Assembly (NCBI GenBank): GCA_934636715.1
Contig: CAKUBE010000005.1
Span: 1-64,000 of the forward strand
Length of the DNA: 64,000 nt
Direction: 5' to 3'
From: an uncultured Arachnia sp.
Lineage (GTDB): Bacteria; Actinomycetota; Actinomycetes; Propionibacteriales; Propionibacteriaceae
In this document: one piece after another, positions 1-8,863 of the stretch
How the letters are laid out: the number at the start of each line of letters is the position of its first letter
Numbering within the stretch: position 1 is the first letter of the stretch
Notes under the pieces: model-generated
Seen by the model: the letters and a program-made list of their open reading frames with translations, nothing else
Database searches by the model: none
Told to the model about the DNA's origin: nothing
Translations under genes and position numbers: made by a program

Positions 1-101
1 GATCAACCATCCACCCCGACAGACCAGGCCGGCCCATCAAATCCCAGGCTCGCCGATTAATCAGCGTTTCCCTAACGAGGCTTCGCCCTTCGTGCGCCCG
101 A

Positions 102-1115
102 TCAGGCGAGGCGTCCGTCGGTGAGTTCGCGGCGCGCGGCCTCGGGCGCGGGCAGGTAGTAGAGAGCCAGCGACGACAGGATGCGGATCACCTGCGCGAC
201 GGCGGCCTCCCGCTCGCCCTCGGTGGCCGCGCCGTCGGCCAGTTGCGCGGCCTTGTGGGCGCGGCGGGCGTCGTCGCGGGCGGTGGACGGCAGGTGCTGG
301 AAGCCGACGGTCTCGGCGTGGTCGACGGCGACGGAGTAGGCGATCTCGAGTTCCGTGGCGAGGTCCTCCATCTCCGCGAGGGACAGCGATCCGGCCTCGG
401 TCTCGCCGCGCACCAGCGCGACCTCGAGCGCCGCCGTCGTCGGGGCGGCGGCGTCGAACAGTGCGGAGTTCTCGATCCGGTAGGCGATGTCGGCGGCGCG
501 TCTGCCGTAGTCGGCGCGGATGTCGTCGATCCTCCGTGTCACCTGGGCCCGGCATTCCGCCTCGGTGCGGGCGTCGGGGCGTTCGCCGAGGCGGCGGGCG
601 ATGGCGTAGTCGACGAGGTTCGTGCCGTCGAGGTGGAGGTCGCCTGCCGTGAGGATCCGGGCGCGCCGGCGTCGTCGCAGGATGGCCCAGAGGAGGCCGT
701 AGGCGACGGCCGCCGCAGGCAGCGCGAACGCGGCGCCGAGCGTGCCGCCGAACAGCAGCGGACCGGCTCCCGCAGCCAGCGCGCCGGCGCTCGCGACGGG
801 CACCCGCAGCGACCGGCCCTCGCCTCGCCCCGGCCATTCGACGGGCGGGACGGCGATGCATTCGACTCCCGAGCCGAGCTTGAACAGCCGCAACGCGACC
901 TCTAGCGTCTGGTTCGGGGCGAGCAGGGACGAAGCCTTGTCGAGGTCCGGGAGCCGCGCGTAACGCAAGGCGACGTGGTCCTCGGATGGATACCCGACGG
1001 TGAACACGATCGGGGCGACGTCCTTTCCGGGCGGCAGCGCGAGGATCGTCTGGTCGGTGAGCGTGCGGAGCGCGGCGAACAGGGGGATGGGCTCCCAGAA
1101 CCGGAACCTCGTCAC
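102..1115 (-). CDS. ALYYLP-domain paralogue, pair 4 downstream gene (unknown function)
   Basis: Protein of 337 residues with no function I recognise. Residues 1-100 form a mixed region, 107-146 a long hydrophobic stretch (one long or two short membrane segments) followed by an Arg cluster, and the shared family domain fills the C-terminal part, with YRIENSALFD near residue 212 and SLALYYLPAP near the end. It starts with GTG at 1115, and its GTGA overlaps the stop of the upstream paralogue, so translation is coupled. Unlike the downstream members of pairs 2 and 3, it has membrane segments. The 101 bases beyond its stop hold nothing I can name. Confidence 0.85.
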   Translation of the reverse strand: MTRFRFWEPIPLFAALRTLTDQTILALPPGKDVAPIVFTVGYPSEDHVALRYARLPDLDKASSLLAPNQTLEVALRLFKLGSGVECIAVPPVEWPGRGEGRSLRVPVASAGALAAGAGPLLFGGTLGAAFALPAAAVAYGLLWAILRRRRRARILTAGDLHLDGTNLVDYAIARRLGERPDARTEAECRAQVTRRIDDIRADYGRRAADIAYRIENSALFDAAAPTTAALEVALVRGETEAGSLSLAEMEDLATELEIAYSVAVDHAETVGFQHLPSTARDDARRAHKAAQLADGAATEGEREAAVAQVIRILSSLALYYLPAPEAARRELTDGRLA

Positions 1116-2146
1116 CGCTCACCCTCCGTGGTCACGTCCCGCGCGGCGCGCCCCGGGAGGGCCAGCACGGGCCGCCCCTCGATCATCAGTGTCGCCTCCG
1201 CCGGGTTGGGCAGGTAGTAGAGGGCGAGGCCGTCGAGGATCGCCGACACCTGGCGCAGGGCGGCGGACCGCTCCGCGGGGACCGTCGTCGACTGGGCGAG
1301 GCGGGCGGCCTTCAGCGCGGTCTCGGCCTTCGGGCGGGCCGCCTCCGGGAGATAGGCCATTCCGACGGCCTCGGCGTGGGCCCGCGCGGTGTCGAACGCC
1401 ACGCGCACCTCGGCGGCGGCGGTGCTCAGTTCGGAGGGATCGAGCCGGCCCTGGCCGTCGTCCCACCTGATCAGCGCCGCCGCGAGGCGCTTGGCCGCGG
1501 CGTCGGCGGGGTCGAACAGGGCGGGGTTCTCGATCCGGTAGCAGACGTCGGACAGCAGCGCCCCGTACTGCTCCTTCACGCTGGCGACCAGCGCGGCCGC
1601 CGCCCGGGCGGCGGGTCGGCCGTCGAGCAGCCGGTCGAGCGGGTAGGCGTGGCCGCCGGTCAGGTACGAGTGGCGCGTCGGCGGCCGGAGCCGGGCGGAG
1701 ATGACCGGCGCCAGCCCGGCGGTCGCAAGGAGCGCGACCACGAGGAACGCCTTCGCGGGCGCGGGCAGGGAGCTGATCAGGACGAAGGTGATCAGACCGA
1801 GTGCGCCCAGGGCCGCGACCGAGACCATCCCCATCTGCCGCAGGAGGCGGCGCGTCTGCATGGCGCCCGGCGGCAGTGCGAACGCGCGGACGGGCCGGCT
1901 GGGAAGGTTGGTCAGCGTCAGCTCGCCCAGCTCCATGGTGATGACGACGTCGGTGACGAACCGGGGATCGGCGGCCGACTGGGTGCTGAGGCGCAGTGTC
2001 ACGTGGTCGCCCCGGCGGAGCGTCGGCTCGACGACGGTGACCGCGCCGTCCTCCGTCTCGACGACGACGGCGCTGGTGAGGTCGCCGACGGGGGTCTCGA
2101 ACCGGACGGGCGTCAGGTCGAGGGGCGGCGGTGTCGCCTCGCCCAC
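1112..2146 (-). CDS. ALYYLP-domain membrane paralogue, pair 4 upstream gene
   Basis: Protein of 344 residues. An N-terminal beta-rich-looking region (1-95) is followed by two hydrophobic segments (about 106-126 and 131-151) and the family C-terminal domain, where the core motif has drifted (YRIENPALFD near 203, then LALYYLPNP). The GTG start lies one base after the stop of the hydroquinone-reductase-like gene, so GST-like gene, this gene and the next form one transcription unit. It is the most diverged upstream member: the charged RWDDGQ insert and the linker after the motif differ from pairs 2 and 3. Confidence 0.85.
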   Translation of the reverse strand: MGEATPPPLDLTPVRFETPVGDLTSAVVVETEDGAVTVVEPTLRRGDHVTLRLSTQSAADPRFVTDVVITMELGELTLTNLPSRPVRAFALPPGAMQTRRLLRQMGMVSVAALGALGLITFVLISSLPAPAKAFLVVALLATAGLAPVISARLRPPTRHSYLTGGHAYPLDRLLDGRPAARAAAALVASVKEQYGALLSDVCYRIENPALFDPADAAAKRLAAALIRWDDGQGRLDPSELSTAAAEVRVAFDTARAHAEAVGMAYLPEAARPKAETALKAARLAQSTTVPAERSAALRQVSAILDGLALYYLPNPAEATLMIEGRPVLALPGRAARDVTTEGER

Positions 2147-2147
2147 C

Positions 2148-3104
2148 TCAGCCCCGGCCCGACGGCGTCGTCCAGCCGCTGAGGTCCGGGCCCTTCGGCA
2201 CGATGCCTAGCGGGTTCAGGTCGGTGTGCACCTTGTAGTAGTGGTCCTTGATCTGCCCGAAGTCGACGTTGCTGCCGAAACCGGGCGTCTGGAACAGGTC
2301 GCGGGCGTAGCCCCACAGGTTCGGCAGCTCCGTCAGCTTGGTGCGGTTGCACTTGAAATGGCCGTGGTAGACGGGGTCGAAGCGCACCAGCGTCGTGAAC
2401 AGCCGGATGTCGGCCTCGGTGATCGCGTCGCCCATCAGGTAGCGGCGGCCGGCGAGGCGCTCCTCGAGCCAGTCGAGCGCGGCGAACAGGCGGTCGTAGG
2501 CGGCGTCGTAGGCCTCCTGCGAGCCGGCGAAGCCGCAGCGGTAGACGCCGTTGTTGACCTCGGTGTAGACGCGCTTCATCACCTGCTCCATCTCCTCGCG
2601 GAGATCGGCGGGCCACAGGTCCGGGGCGTCCTCCTTGTGGAACGCCTTCCACTGGAAGAAGAAGTCCTCGGTGATCTGCGGGAAGTTGTTGGTGACCACC
2701 TCGCCCGTGGTCTCGTCGACGATCGCAGGCACGGTGATGCCCCGCGGGTAGCCGGGGAAGCGCTTCTCGTAGGCGTCCTTCAGCTTGTGGATGCCGAGAA
2801 CCGGGTCGACACCGCCCGGGTCGAGGTCGAAGGTCCACGAGTCGGCGTCGTGCGTCGGCCCGGGGGTTCCCAGCGAGATCGCGTCCTGGAGCCCGAGCAG
2901 CTCGCGGACGATGATCGCGCGGTTGGCCCACGGGCAGGCGTACGCCGCGACCAGCCGGTACCGGCCGGGCTCGACGGGGTAGTCGTCGGTCCCCGGGCGC
3001 GGATCCGCCACGATCCGGGTCTCGATGTAGCGGGAGTCGCGGTCGAATTCCTTGCCCTTGACGGAGTAGACGCCGCCCGCGGAGTGCTCTTCGTGCTCGC
3101 TCAT
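2148..3104 (-). CDS. glutathionyl-hydroquinone reductase-like (Xi-class GST) protein
   Basis: Protein of 318 residues, the usual length of the YqjG/EcmB family (COG0435). The thioredoxin-like N-terminal half has the family active-site motif YACPWANR with Cys57. The all-helical C-terminal half carries the PNLWGYARDLFQTPG segment typical of Xi-class enzymes. Family members reduce S-thiol conjugates of hydroquinones. Actinobacteria generally use mycothiol instead of glutathione, so the thiol partner here is an inference. The ATG at 3104 lies 6 nt after a -10-like hexamer, so the transcript may be leaderless. Stop and next start are one base apart, which puts this enzyme in an operon with paralogue pair 4. 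Confidence 0.9.
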   Translation of the reverse strand: MSEHEEHSAGGVYSVKGKEFDRDSRYIETRIVADPRPGTDDYPVEPGRYRLVAAYACPWANRAIIVRELLGLQDAISLGTPGPTHDADSWTFDLDPGGVDPVLGIHKLKDAYEKRFPGYPRGITVPAIVDETTGEVVTNNFPQITEDFFFQWKAFHKEDAPDLWPADLREEMEQVMKRVYTEVNNGVYRCGFAGSQEAYDAAYDRLFAALDWLEERLAGRRYLMGDAITEADIRLFTTLVRFDPVYHGHFKCNRTKLTELPNLWGYARDLFQTPGFGSNVDFGQIKDHYYKVHTDLNPLGIVPKGPDLSGWTTPSGRG

Positions 3105-3110
3105 GGAAAC

Positions 3111-3120
3111 ACGGTACCGT
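3111..3120. promoter_or_regulatory. Overlapping divergent -10 elements (palindrome ACGGTACCGT)
   Basis: The palindrome reads TACCGT on both strands. On each strand the hexamer ends exactly 6 nt before an ATG (3104 on minus, 3127 on plus). That is the geometry of a TANNNT -10 box driving a leaderless transcript. The two promoters share the KpnI-like core and could not both be occupied at once. No convincing -35 boxes were found because they would lie inside the opposing genes. Confidence 0.55.
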
Positions 3121-3126
3121 CACCGC

Positions 3127-5112
3127 ATGTCGGTTGGAGCGCGCGGAGGCCACGGGTTCAGGGGCGTCGACGAGGACGCGCAGCGCAAGGCGAACGCCGA
3201 GGCTCCGCGCATCCCGGGCCTCGGGCGCCGCGTCGTGGAGCTGTTCCGGCCGTACCGGGGGCGGATCGCGCTCACCGGTCTGATCGTGGTGGTCAGCGCG
3301 GCGATCGCTGTCGTGCCGCCGCTGATCGTGCAGCGGGTGTTCGACGACGCGCTGTTCCCGCCCGGCGGCGGTCCCGAACTCGGGCTGCTCGCGCGGCTCG
3401 TCGCCGCCATGATCGGGCTGTACCTGCTGTCGTCGGGACTGGGCATCACGCAGACCTGGCTGACCGCCACCGTCGGCAACCGCGTTACGGGCGATCTGCG
3501 CGTGCGCCTGTTCGAGCACCTCCAGGCGATGGAACTCGGGTTCTTCACCCGGACCAAGACCGGCGTGATCCAGTCGCGGCTGCAGAACGACGTCGGGGCG
3601 GTGGCCGGCGTGCTCACCAACACCATCTCCAGCATCCTGGGCAACACGGTCACGGTGGCCTCCGCGCTGGTCGCGATGGTCCTGATCGACTGGCGGCTGA
3701 CGCTGATCGCCGTCGTGCTGATGCCGATCCTCGTGTTCATCCAGCGCAAGGTCGGCCAGGTCCGGGCGAGGATCGCGGCGCAGACGCAGGAGTCGTTGTC
3801 CGAGCTGACCACGATCACGCAGGAGACCCTCAGCGTCTCCGGGATCCTGCTGTCGAAGGCGTTCAACCGGCAGCGCACGGAGTCCGCGCGCTACCAGAAG
3901 GAGAACGCCAACCAGATCACGCTGCAGGTCAGGCGCGCGATGAGCGGGCAGGGCTTCTTCGCCGTCGTGCAGGTCATCATGGCCAGCGTCCCCGCGGTGA
4001 TCTACCTCGTGTCCGGCTACTTCATCGTGGGCGGCGCCGACATCACCGCCGGCACGATCGTCGCGTTCACGACGGTGCAGGCCCGGCTGCTGCAGCCGCT
4101 GATGGGCCTGATGCGCGTCGCGCTCGACCTCCAGACCTCCGGAGCGATCTTCGCGCGCATCTTCGAGTACCTGGATCTCCGGCCGGCGATCGCCGACGCC
4201 CCGGGCGCGATCGGCGTCGACGACGGTCCCGGGCCGGTCGGCAGGATCGAGTTCAGGGACGTGACCTTCCGCTACCCGGATGCGGCACCGGACACCCGGC
4301 CAACTCTCGCGGGCGTGTCCTTCACCGTCGAGCCCGGCCAGCACGTGGCGTTCGTGGGGCCGTCGGGGGCGGGCAAGACGACGGTGCTGTACCTCGCGCC
4401 CAGGCTGTACGAGGCGGCGTCGGGCAGCGTCCTGTTCGCGGGCACCGACGTGCGGCGGCTGCGCCAGGACTCGATCATCGACCACGTCGGGATCGTCTCG
4501 CAGGAGACGTACCTCTTCCACGCGACCATCCGGGAGAACCTGCTCTACGCGCGGCCGGACGCGACCGAGGCCGAGCTCGAGGCGGCGTGCGCGGCGGCGA
4601 ACATCCACCACATCATCGCGGGCTTCGAGGACGGCTACGACACGGTCGTCGGCGAGCGCGGCTACCGGCTCTCTGGGGGCGAGAAGCAGCGCATCGCCAT
4701 CGCGCGCGTGCTGTTGAAGGACCAGCCCGTGCTGCTGCTGGACGAGGCGACGAGCGCGCTGGACACCGTCTCCGAGCGGGTGGTGCAGGAGGCGCTGGAC
4801 AGCGTCGCGGCGGGCCGCACGACGCTGACGATCGCGCACCGGCTTTCCACCGTCGTCGACGCCGACGTGATCCACGTGATCGAGGCGGGGCGGATCGTCG
4901 AATCGGGCACCCATCAGGAGCTGCTGGCGCGCGGCGGGTTGTACGCGAGCCTCGCCGCGCAGCAGATGGAGGCCGCGAAGATCGACGGCGTCGCCCCCGT
5001 CGCGCATCCCGACCGCCGGGCCGACAAAGCACCCCGGCCGGAGCCCGTAGACGCGATGCCCGCCACCTTCGGTTTCCTTACGCCCCCAGAGCCCGGCTGG
5101 CCCGGCTTGTGA
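3127..5112 (+). CDS. ABC exporter, fused membrane and ATPase domains
   Basis: Half-size type IV exporter of 661 residues. It has a six-helix membrane domain (about 35-330) and a C-terminal ATPase with Walker A GPSGAGKTT near 410, signature LSGGEKQR near 514, Walker B VLLLDEATSALD near 537 and the H-loop AHRLST near 569. It probably works as a homodimer at the plasma membrane to export a lipid, peptide or drug; the substrate cannot be read from sequence. An in-frame ATG exists at 3103, but I chose 3127 because the -10-like TACCGT lies 6 nt before it. The 3' end overlaps the convergent paralogue by 35 bp. Confidence 0.93.
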   Translation: MSVGARGGHGFRGVDEDAQRKANAEAPRIPGLGRRVVELFRPYRGRIALTGLIVVVSAAIAVVPPLIVQRVFDDALFPPGGGPELGLLARLVAAMIGLYLLSSGLGITQTWLTATVGNRVTGDLRVRLFEHLQAMELGFFTRTKTGVIQSRLQNDVGAVAGVLTNTISSILGNTVTVASALVAMVLIDWRLTLIAVVLMPILVFIQRKVGQVRARIAAQTQESLSELTTITQETLSVSGILLSKAFNRQRTESARYQKENANQITLQVRRAMSGQGFFAVVQVIMASVPAVIYLVSGYFIVGGADITAGTIVAFTTVQARLLQPLMGLMRVALDLQTSGAIFARIFEYLDLRPAIADAPGAIGVDDGPGPVGRIEFRDVTFRYPDAAPDTRPTLAGVSFTVEPGQHVAFVGPSGAGKTTVLYLAPRLYEAASGSVLFAGTDVRRLRQDSIIDHVGIVSQETYLFHATIRENLLYARPDATEAELEAACAAANIHHIIAGFEDGYDTVVGERGYRLSGGEKQRIAIARVLLKDQPVLLLDEATSALDTVSERVVQEALDSVAAGRTTLTIAHRLSTVVDADVIHVIEAGRIVESGTHQELLARGGLYASLAAQQMEAAKIDGVAPVAHPDRRADKAPRPEPVDAMPATFGFLTPPEPGWPGL

Positions 5113-5947
5113 GTGCTGCCGGCAGCCGGTCGGGGTCGGGGAGGTAGTACAGCGCGAGGGAGCGCAGGATCCGGATGACCTGCTCCTGGGCCACCGCACG
5201 CTCGGCGGGCGTGGCTCCCTTGCGGGCGAGCCTTGCGGCGGCCGCGGCGCGTCGGGCCTGGTCGACGGCCTGGTCGGGGAGGTGCGCGAGGCCGACGGTC
5301 TCCGCGTGGGCGCGGGCTGTATCGAAGGTGACCTTCACGACGCCGGCGCGCCGGAGTACGTCGGCCGACGGCGTCGCAGCGGTGACGTCGGACCACAGGA
5401 CGAGCGCGGTCTCGAAGGCGCGCGTCGTCGGCACTGCGGAGTCGAACAGCGCGGCGTTCTCAATCCGGTAGGCGATATCGGTCAGCATCCGGCCGTACAG
5501 GGCGCGTACGTCGGCGACTCGGGCGACGGCGGCGTCGCGGTTCGCGTCGGCCGACGGCAGGAGTGCGGCCACGGCGTCCGGCGGGTGGAGGACGCCGTCG
5601 ATTCGGAACATGGGGGAGCGTCCCGGCCACGTCGCATCGCCGGTGAGGAACGCCCGCGTGACGCGGAGGCCGCGTTCCAGCCCTAGTGCCGCGATCGTGG
5701 CGAAGGGCGGCACGGGACGCGCGCGGAGGCGGAGGCGCGGGCCGGAGTTGCGCCAGGTCCGGCAACGGAGCCCGGCTTGGGGACCGGATTCGACGACGCC
5801 GGGGTTCAGCGCGAGGAGGTCGCCGCCGTCGAGCGCGAGGACGGTGTCGAACATGAACGAGGCGACCTCCGTGTCGAGCCCGACGGGGCGGAAGCCCGGG
5901 AGCGAGCGCTCGGCCTCTGGCGTGGTGGGGACGTCGTCGAAGGTCAT
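5078..5947 (-). CDS. ALYYLP-domain soluble paralogue, pair 3 downstream gene
   Basis: Protein of 289 residues with no membrane segment. The N-terminal region carries RTWRNSGP, VPPFATIAALGLE and a RAFLTG...W segment that recur in the pair 2 downstream protein, so these two are each other's closest relatives here. The C-terminal domain follows (YRIENAALFDSAVPTTRAFE near 160, then SLALYYLPDPDRLP). ATG at 5947 forms ATGA with the stop of the upstream partner. The reading frame stays open far upstream, but the coupled ATG and the homology start at MTFDDVP fix this start. Confidence 0.88.
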   Translation of the reverse strand: MTFDDVPTTPEAERSLPGFRPVGLDTEVASFMFDTVLALDGGDLLALNPGVVESGPQAGLRCRTWRNSGPRLRLRARPVPPFATIAALGLERGLRVTRAFLTGDATWPGRSPMFRIDGVLHPPDAVAALLPSADANRDAAVARVADVRALYGRMLTDIAYRIENAALFDSAVPTTRAFETALVLWSDVTAATPSADVLRRAGVVKVTFDTARAHAETVGLAHLPDQAVDQARRAAAAARLARKGATPAERAVAQEQVIRILRSLALYYLPDPDRLPAALTSRASRALGA

Positions 5948-6945
5948 GCCGGCTCGATCGCCCGGGGTTTCGCGACGAGCTGCGGCGCCGCCGGGTCGAC
6001 CCGCGGCAGGTAGTACAGCGCGAGCGAGCTCAGCAGCTCGGCCGCCTTCCGCGCCGCGGCCTCCCGTTCCGCGTCCGCGGACGCGCCGAGCGCCACCCGC
6101 GCGGCGTTCTGGGCGCGGCGGGCGGTATCGCGGGCAGTCGCGGGGAGGTGGGTGAAGCCCAGCTCCTCCGCGTTCCTTCGAGCGGCGTCGAAGGAGGCCT
6201 CGACCTCGTCGGCGAGCGCCTCGGCGTCCGGCGAGGTCGGCTCCCAAGCGAGGAGCGCCAGCTCGAACCGCTGAGTCTCCGGGACGGCGGCGTCGAACAG
6301 GGCGGAGTTCTCGATGCGGTACGCGATGTCGTCGCGGAGCGCGCCGTAGCGCTCCCTCAGGACCGTGACCCGGTCCGCGGGGCTGAGCGCCCCGTGGCTG
6401 GTGTCCACGGCCGACGGCGGGAGCATCGCCCAGACGTGCTGGGGAGGCAGGGCTCGGCGGTCCTCGCCGATCGCGTAGGCGCGGAGTTTCATGGAGTTCG
6501 GTTGGACCCGGCCGCGGAGCTTGGCCTTCACTATCGGCACCAGGAACATGAGGGAGAAGATGCCCAGTGCGGGCTGCATCGTCACGACGGCGAGGATCGT
6601 GGTCAACACGGCGCCGATCACCCAAAGCGCGCTGAACCGCGGGTGCGAGGCCAGCGGCCACTTCAACCCCGGCACCTCCACGGCGGACCACGGCTCGACG
6701 TCGGCGTGGGCGAGGACGACCTCGCCGAGGGTCAGGTCAGGAGGGACGACGGGAGACGCGGCTGCAGGCGCGACGGACCGCGGTGCGCTGTCGCTGATCG
6801 CGGCACGCACGCCGCGTGAGTGACTGGTGAGCTCCAGGTAGACGATCGTCGTGCGCCCCTCGGGCCCGATCCCGCCGACGGCGACCTCGCGCCCGACGAG
6901 CGACCCCACGTGGGTGTTCAACCCGATCGGCGGCCAACTCGTCAT
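5944..6945 (-). CDS. ALYYLP-domain membrane paralogue, pair 3 upstream gene
   Basis: Protein of 333 residues. It begins MTSW like the pair 1 upstream protein and shares AISDSA, LGEVVLAH, LKWP and a C-terminal RAIEPA with the pair 2 upstream protein. Two hydrophobic segments (about 104-123 and 125-140) are followed by a basic stretch and then the family domain (YRIENSALFDAAVPETQRFE near 209, SLALYYLPRVDP). The ATG at 6945 is preceded by TAGCAT at a 6-nt distance, consistent with leaderless expression independent of the upstream pair. Confidence 0.88.
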   Translation of the reverse strand: MTSWPPIGLNTHVGSLVGREVAVGGIGPEGRTTIVYLELTSHSRGVRAAISDSAPRSVAPAAASPVVPPDLTLGEVVLAHADVEPWSAVEVPGLKWPLASHPRFSALWVIGAVLTTILAVVTMQPALGIFSLMFLVPIVKAKLRGRVQPNSMKLRAYAIGEDRRALPPQHVWAMLPPSAVDTSHGALSPADRVTVLRERYGALRDDIAYRIENSALFDAAVPETQRFELALLAWEPTSPDAEALADEVEASFDAARRNAEELGFTHLPATARDTARRAQNAARVALGASADAEREAAARKAAELLSSLALYYLPRVDPAAPQLVAKPRAIEPA

Positions 6946-6951
6946 TCCCGA

Positions 6952-6957
6952 ATGCTA
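6952..6957 (-). promoter_or_regulatory. -10-like hexamer TAGCAT before pair 3
   Basis: On the minus strand TAGCAT ends 6 nt before the ATG at 6945, so initiation 7 nt downstream would start the mRNA at the start codon. The -35 region is poor. Confidence 0.4.
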
Positions 6958-6975
6958 CGTGCTCCCTTAAGAGGT

Positions 6976-7005
6976 AGATGTTCGTTGATAGACCAACAAA
7001 CATCT
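6976..7005. other. Imperfect 11-bp hairpin between pairs 2 and 3
   Basis: AGATGTT at 6976-6982 and AACATCT at 6999-7005, plus inner GTTG/CAAC with a single mismatch between them, leave a 6-nt loop. The element is AT-rich in a GC-rich setting and lies just after the stop of the pair 2 downstream gene and before the pair 3 start. It could be a transcription terminator without a good U-tract, or an operator for pair 3. Confidence 0.45.
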
Positions 7006-7010
7006 CCCAC

Positions 7011-7883
7011 CTAAGGCGAGATCGCGCGGGGCAGCCGGTCCGGGTCGGGCAGGTAGTACAGCGCGAGGGAGCGCAGGATCCGGACGACCTGCTCCTGAGC
7101 CGCGGCGCGCTCGGCGTCGGTGGCGGCGGCCCGAGCCAGCCGGGCGGCGCCGGCGGCCCGTCGCGCCCGGTCGCGGGCCTGCTGGGGGAGATGAGCCAGC
7201 CCGACGGTCTCGGCGTGGGCCCGCGCGGTCTCGAAGGCGAGCTCCACGAGCGCCGCGCGGCGTTTGACCTCGCCGTCGGCGGTCGACGGCGTGACGTCGG
7301 CCCACAACGCCAGCGCGGTCTCGAACTGTCGCGTGGTGTCGACGGCGGAGTCGAACAGCGCGGCGTTCTCGATCCGGTAGGCGACGTCAGCCAACATCCG
7401 GCCGTAGACCGCCCGGACTTCCGCGACGCGTGCCTCGCTCTCGGCACGCGGGTCGGGCGCGGGAGGGAGCGCCGCGAGGAAGTCGGCGACGCTCATGCCT
7501 CGCTCCACTTCCCGTTCCGCGACCAGTTTCGTGCCGCGGCGAGCCGGGACCTCGTCGACCCGCTCGTAGCTCAGCAACACGGGAGCGAGCAGGCCTCGCC
7601 ATCGCACGCCGTCGACCAGGAAGGCACGCTCGGCGATCAGCTCCTGCGCGATGCCCAGCGACGCCAGCGTCGCGTAGGTCGGCACGGTGCGCCCGCGGCG
7701 GCGCGGCAACGGGCCGGAGTTGCGCCACTGGCGCACCAGCACCTCGCCGGGCTTGGCGACGCCCCCCTGAGCTGAGGGGTCGTAGCGATCGGGCTCGCAG
7801 GTGGCGACCATCGCGTCGGCACCCGCCACGAGCACGACGTTCTCGACCTCGGAGACGGGCGTGTCCAGCGGGATCTGCCTCAT
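7011..7883 (-). CDS. ALYYLP-domain soluble paralogue, pair 2 downstream gene
   Basis: Protein of 290 residues without membrane segments. It is strongly similar to the pair 3 downstream protein in both halves: RQWRNSGP, VPTYATLASLG and RAFLVDG...W in the N-terminal part, then VYGRMLADVAYRIENAALFD near 169 and RILRSLALYYLPDPDRLP at the C-terminus. The region between carries an extra acidic-basic segment (about 95-135). ATG at 7883 overlaps the partner stop as ATGA. It is a clean example of pair duplication. Confidence 0.88.
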   Translation of the reverse strand: MRQIPLDTPVSEVENVVLVAGADAMVATCEPDRYDPSAQGGVAKPGEVLVRQWRNSGPLPRRRGRTVPTYATLASLGIAQELIAERAFLVDGVRWRGLLAPVLLSYERVDEVPARRGTKLVAEREVERGMSVADFLAALPPAPDPRAESEARVAEVRAVYGRMLADVAYRIENAALFDSAVDTTRQFETALALWADVTPSTADGEVKRRAALVELAFETARAHAETVGLAHLPQQARDRARRAAGAARLARAAATDAERAAAQEQVVRILRSLALYYLPDPDRLPRAISP

Positions 7884-8857
7884 GGTGCTGGCTCGATCTG
7901 GCGGCGGGCACCGATGAGTGCCGGCACTGCCGGGTCGATGGGCGGTAGGTAGTAGAGCGCGAGCGAGCGGAGAATCCCGGCGACGCGGCGCCGTGCGGCA
8001 TCGCGTTCGGGCACCGGCCCGTCGCCGAGCGCGGTGGCTGCGGCCTTGGCCGCACGGCGCGCGGGGTCGCGGGCGGTCTCGGGTAGGTGCCCTAAGCCCA
8101 GTTCCTCGGCGCGGACGCGGGCCGCGTCGAACGTCGTTTCGACGTCGCGGGCCAGCCGGTCGGCGTCTGGCGAAGCTTCGTCCCAGACGGCGAGCGCCAC
8201 CTGGAAGTCGGCGGTCGGCGGGAAAGCCCCGTCGAACAGCGCGGAGTTCTCGATCCGGTAGACGACGTCACTCAGCAACTCCCCGTAGGCGGCGCGCACG
8301 ACGGCCACCCGCTCGGCCGGCGTCGGCCCCACAGGCAGCGACCGTTGGTGGGGGATGAACGCGCGGGCGCTGGTCGGCAGGATCTCGCGGCCGCCGTCGA
8401 CGATCCGCGCAGGCCCGTTAGCGCCGCCCATCCTGCGCCGGTACAGCGCGACGAACAGCAGAGGGACGCTAGCGAAGACGAGCATCGGGTACTGGAGGAG
8501 GAATCCCAGCACCGGGACGGCGAGGCCGCCGACCAGCATTCCGACATTGAGGTTGTCGGACACCACGCCAGGCCACTTCAGCCTGGGGGCGACGGCGGCG
8601 GCGTCGGCCCGCGAGCCCGTGTGGGCGAGCACCAGCTCGCGCAGCGTCACGGTCTCGGGCGCGCGGACCGCGACGGGAGTCGGCTGGGGCGTCCGCGTGG
8701 CGGTGTCGCTGATCCGGGCCCCGACGAGGCCGCGCCGGGCTCGGCCGACCTGTACGAGCACCGTCGTCCGATTCCCGTCAGGCCCAGTAGCTGCGACGGC
8801 GTACGGCCCGGACAGCGCGGACAGCGGCGTGTCGGCGTCGACTCCCTGCCACTGCAT
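7880..8857 (-). CDS. ALYYLP-domain membrane paralogue, pair 2 upstream gene
   Basis: Protein of 325 residues from ATG 8857. The start is set by alignment of MQWQGVDADTPLSAL with the N-termini of the pair 1 and 3 upstream proteins and by the promoter spacing; the frame is open further upstream without family similarity. Two hydrophobic segments (about 104-122 and 123-139) separate an N-terminal domain (ARISDTA, LRELVLAH, LKWP) from the family domain (YRIENSALFDGAFPPTADFQ near 200, SLALYYLPPIDPAVP). Membrane anchoring with the domain on one face is inferred. Confidence 0.88.
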   Translation of the reverse strand: MQWQGVDADTPLSALSGPYAVAATGPDGNRTTVLVQVGRARRGLVGARISDTATRTPQPTPVAVRAPETVTLRELVLAHTGSRADAAAVAPRLKWPGVVSDNLNVGMLVGGLAVPVLGFLLQYPMLVFASVPLLFVALYRRRMGGANGPARIVDGGREILPTSARAFIPHQRSLPVGPTPAERVAVVRAAYGELLSDVVYRIENSALFDGAFPPTADFQVALAVWDEASPDADRLARDVETTFDAARVRAEELGLGHLPETARDPARRAAKAAATALGDGPVPERDAARRRVAGILRSLALYYLPPIDPAVPALIGARRQIEPAP

Positions 8858-8863
8858 GAGGCC

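Noticed and set aside
2113..5199. Long open frames on both strands across the reductase and exporter genes
   Set aside because: Compositionally skewed (Arg/Pro/Gly/Val), with no homology-like motifs, and fully explained by the two real genes in other frames.
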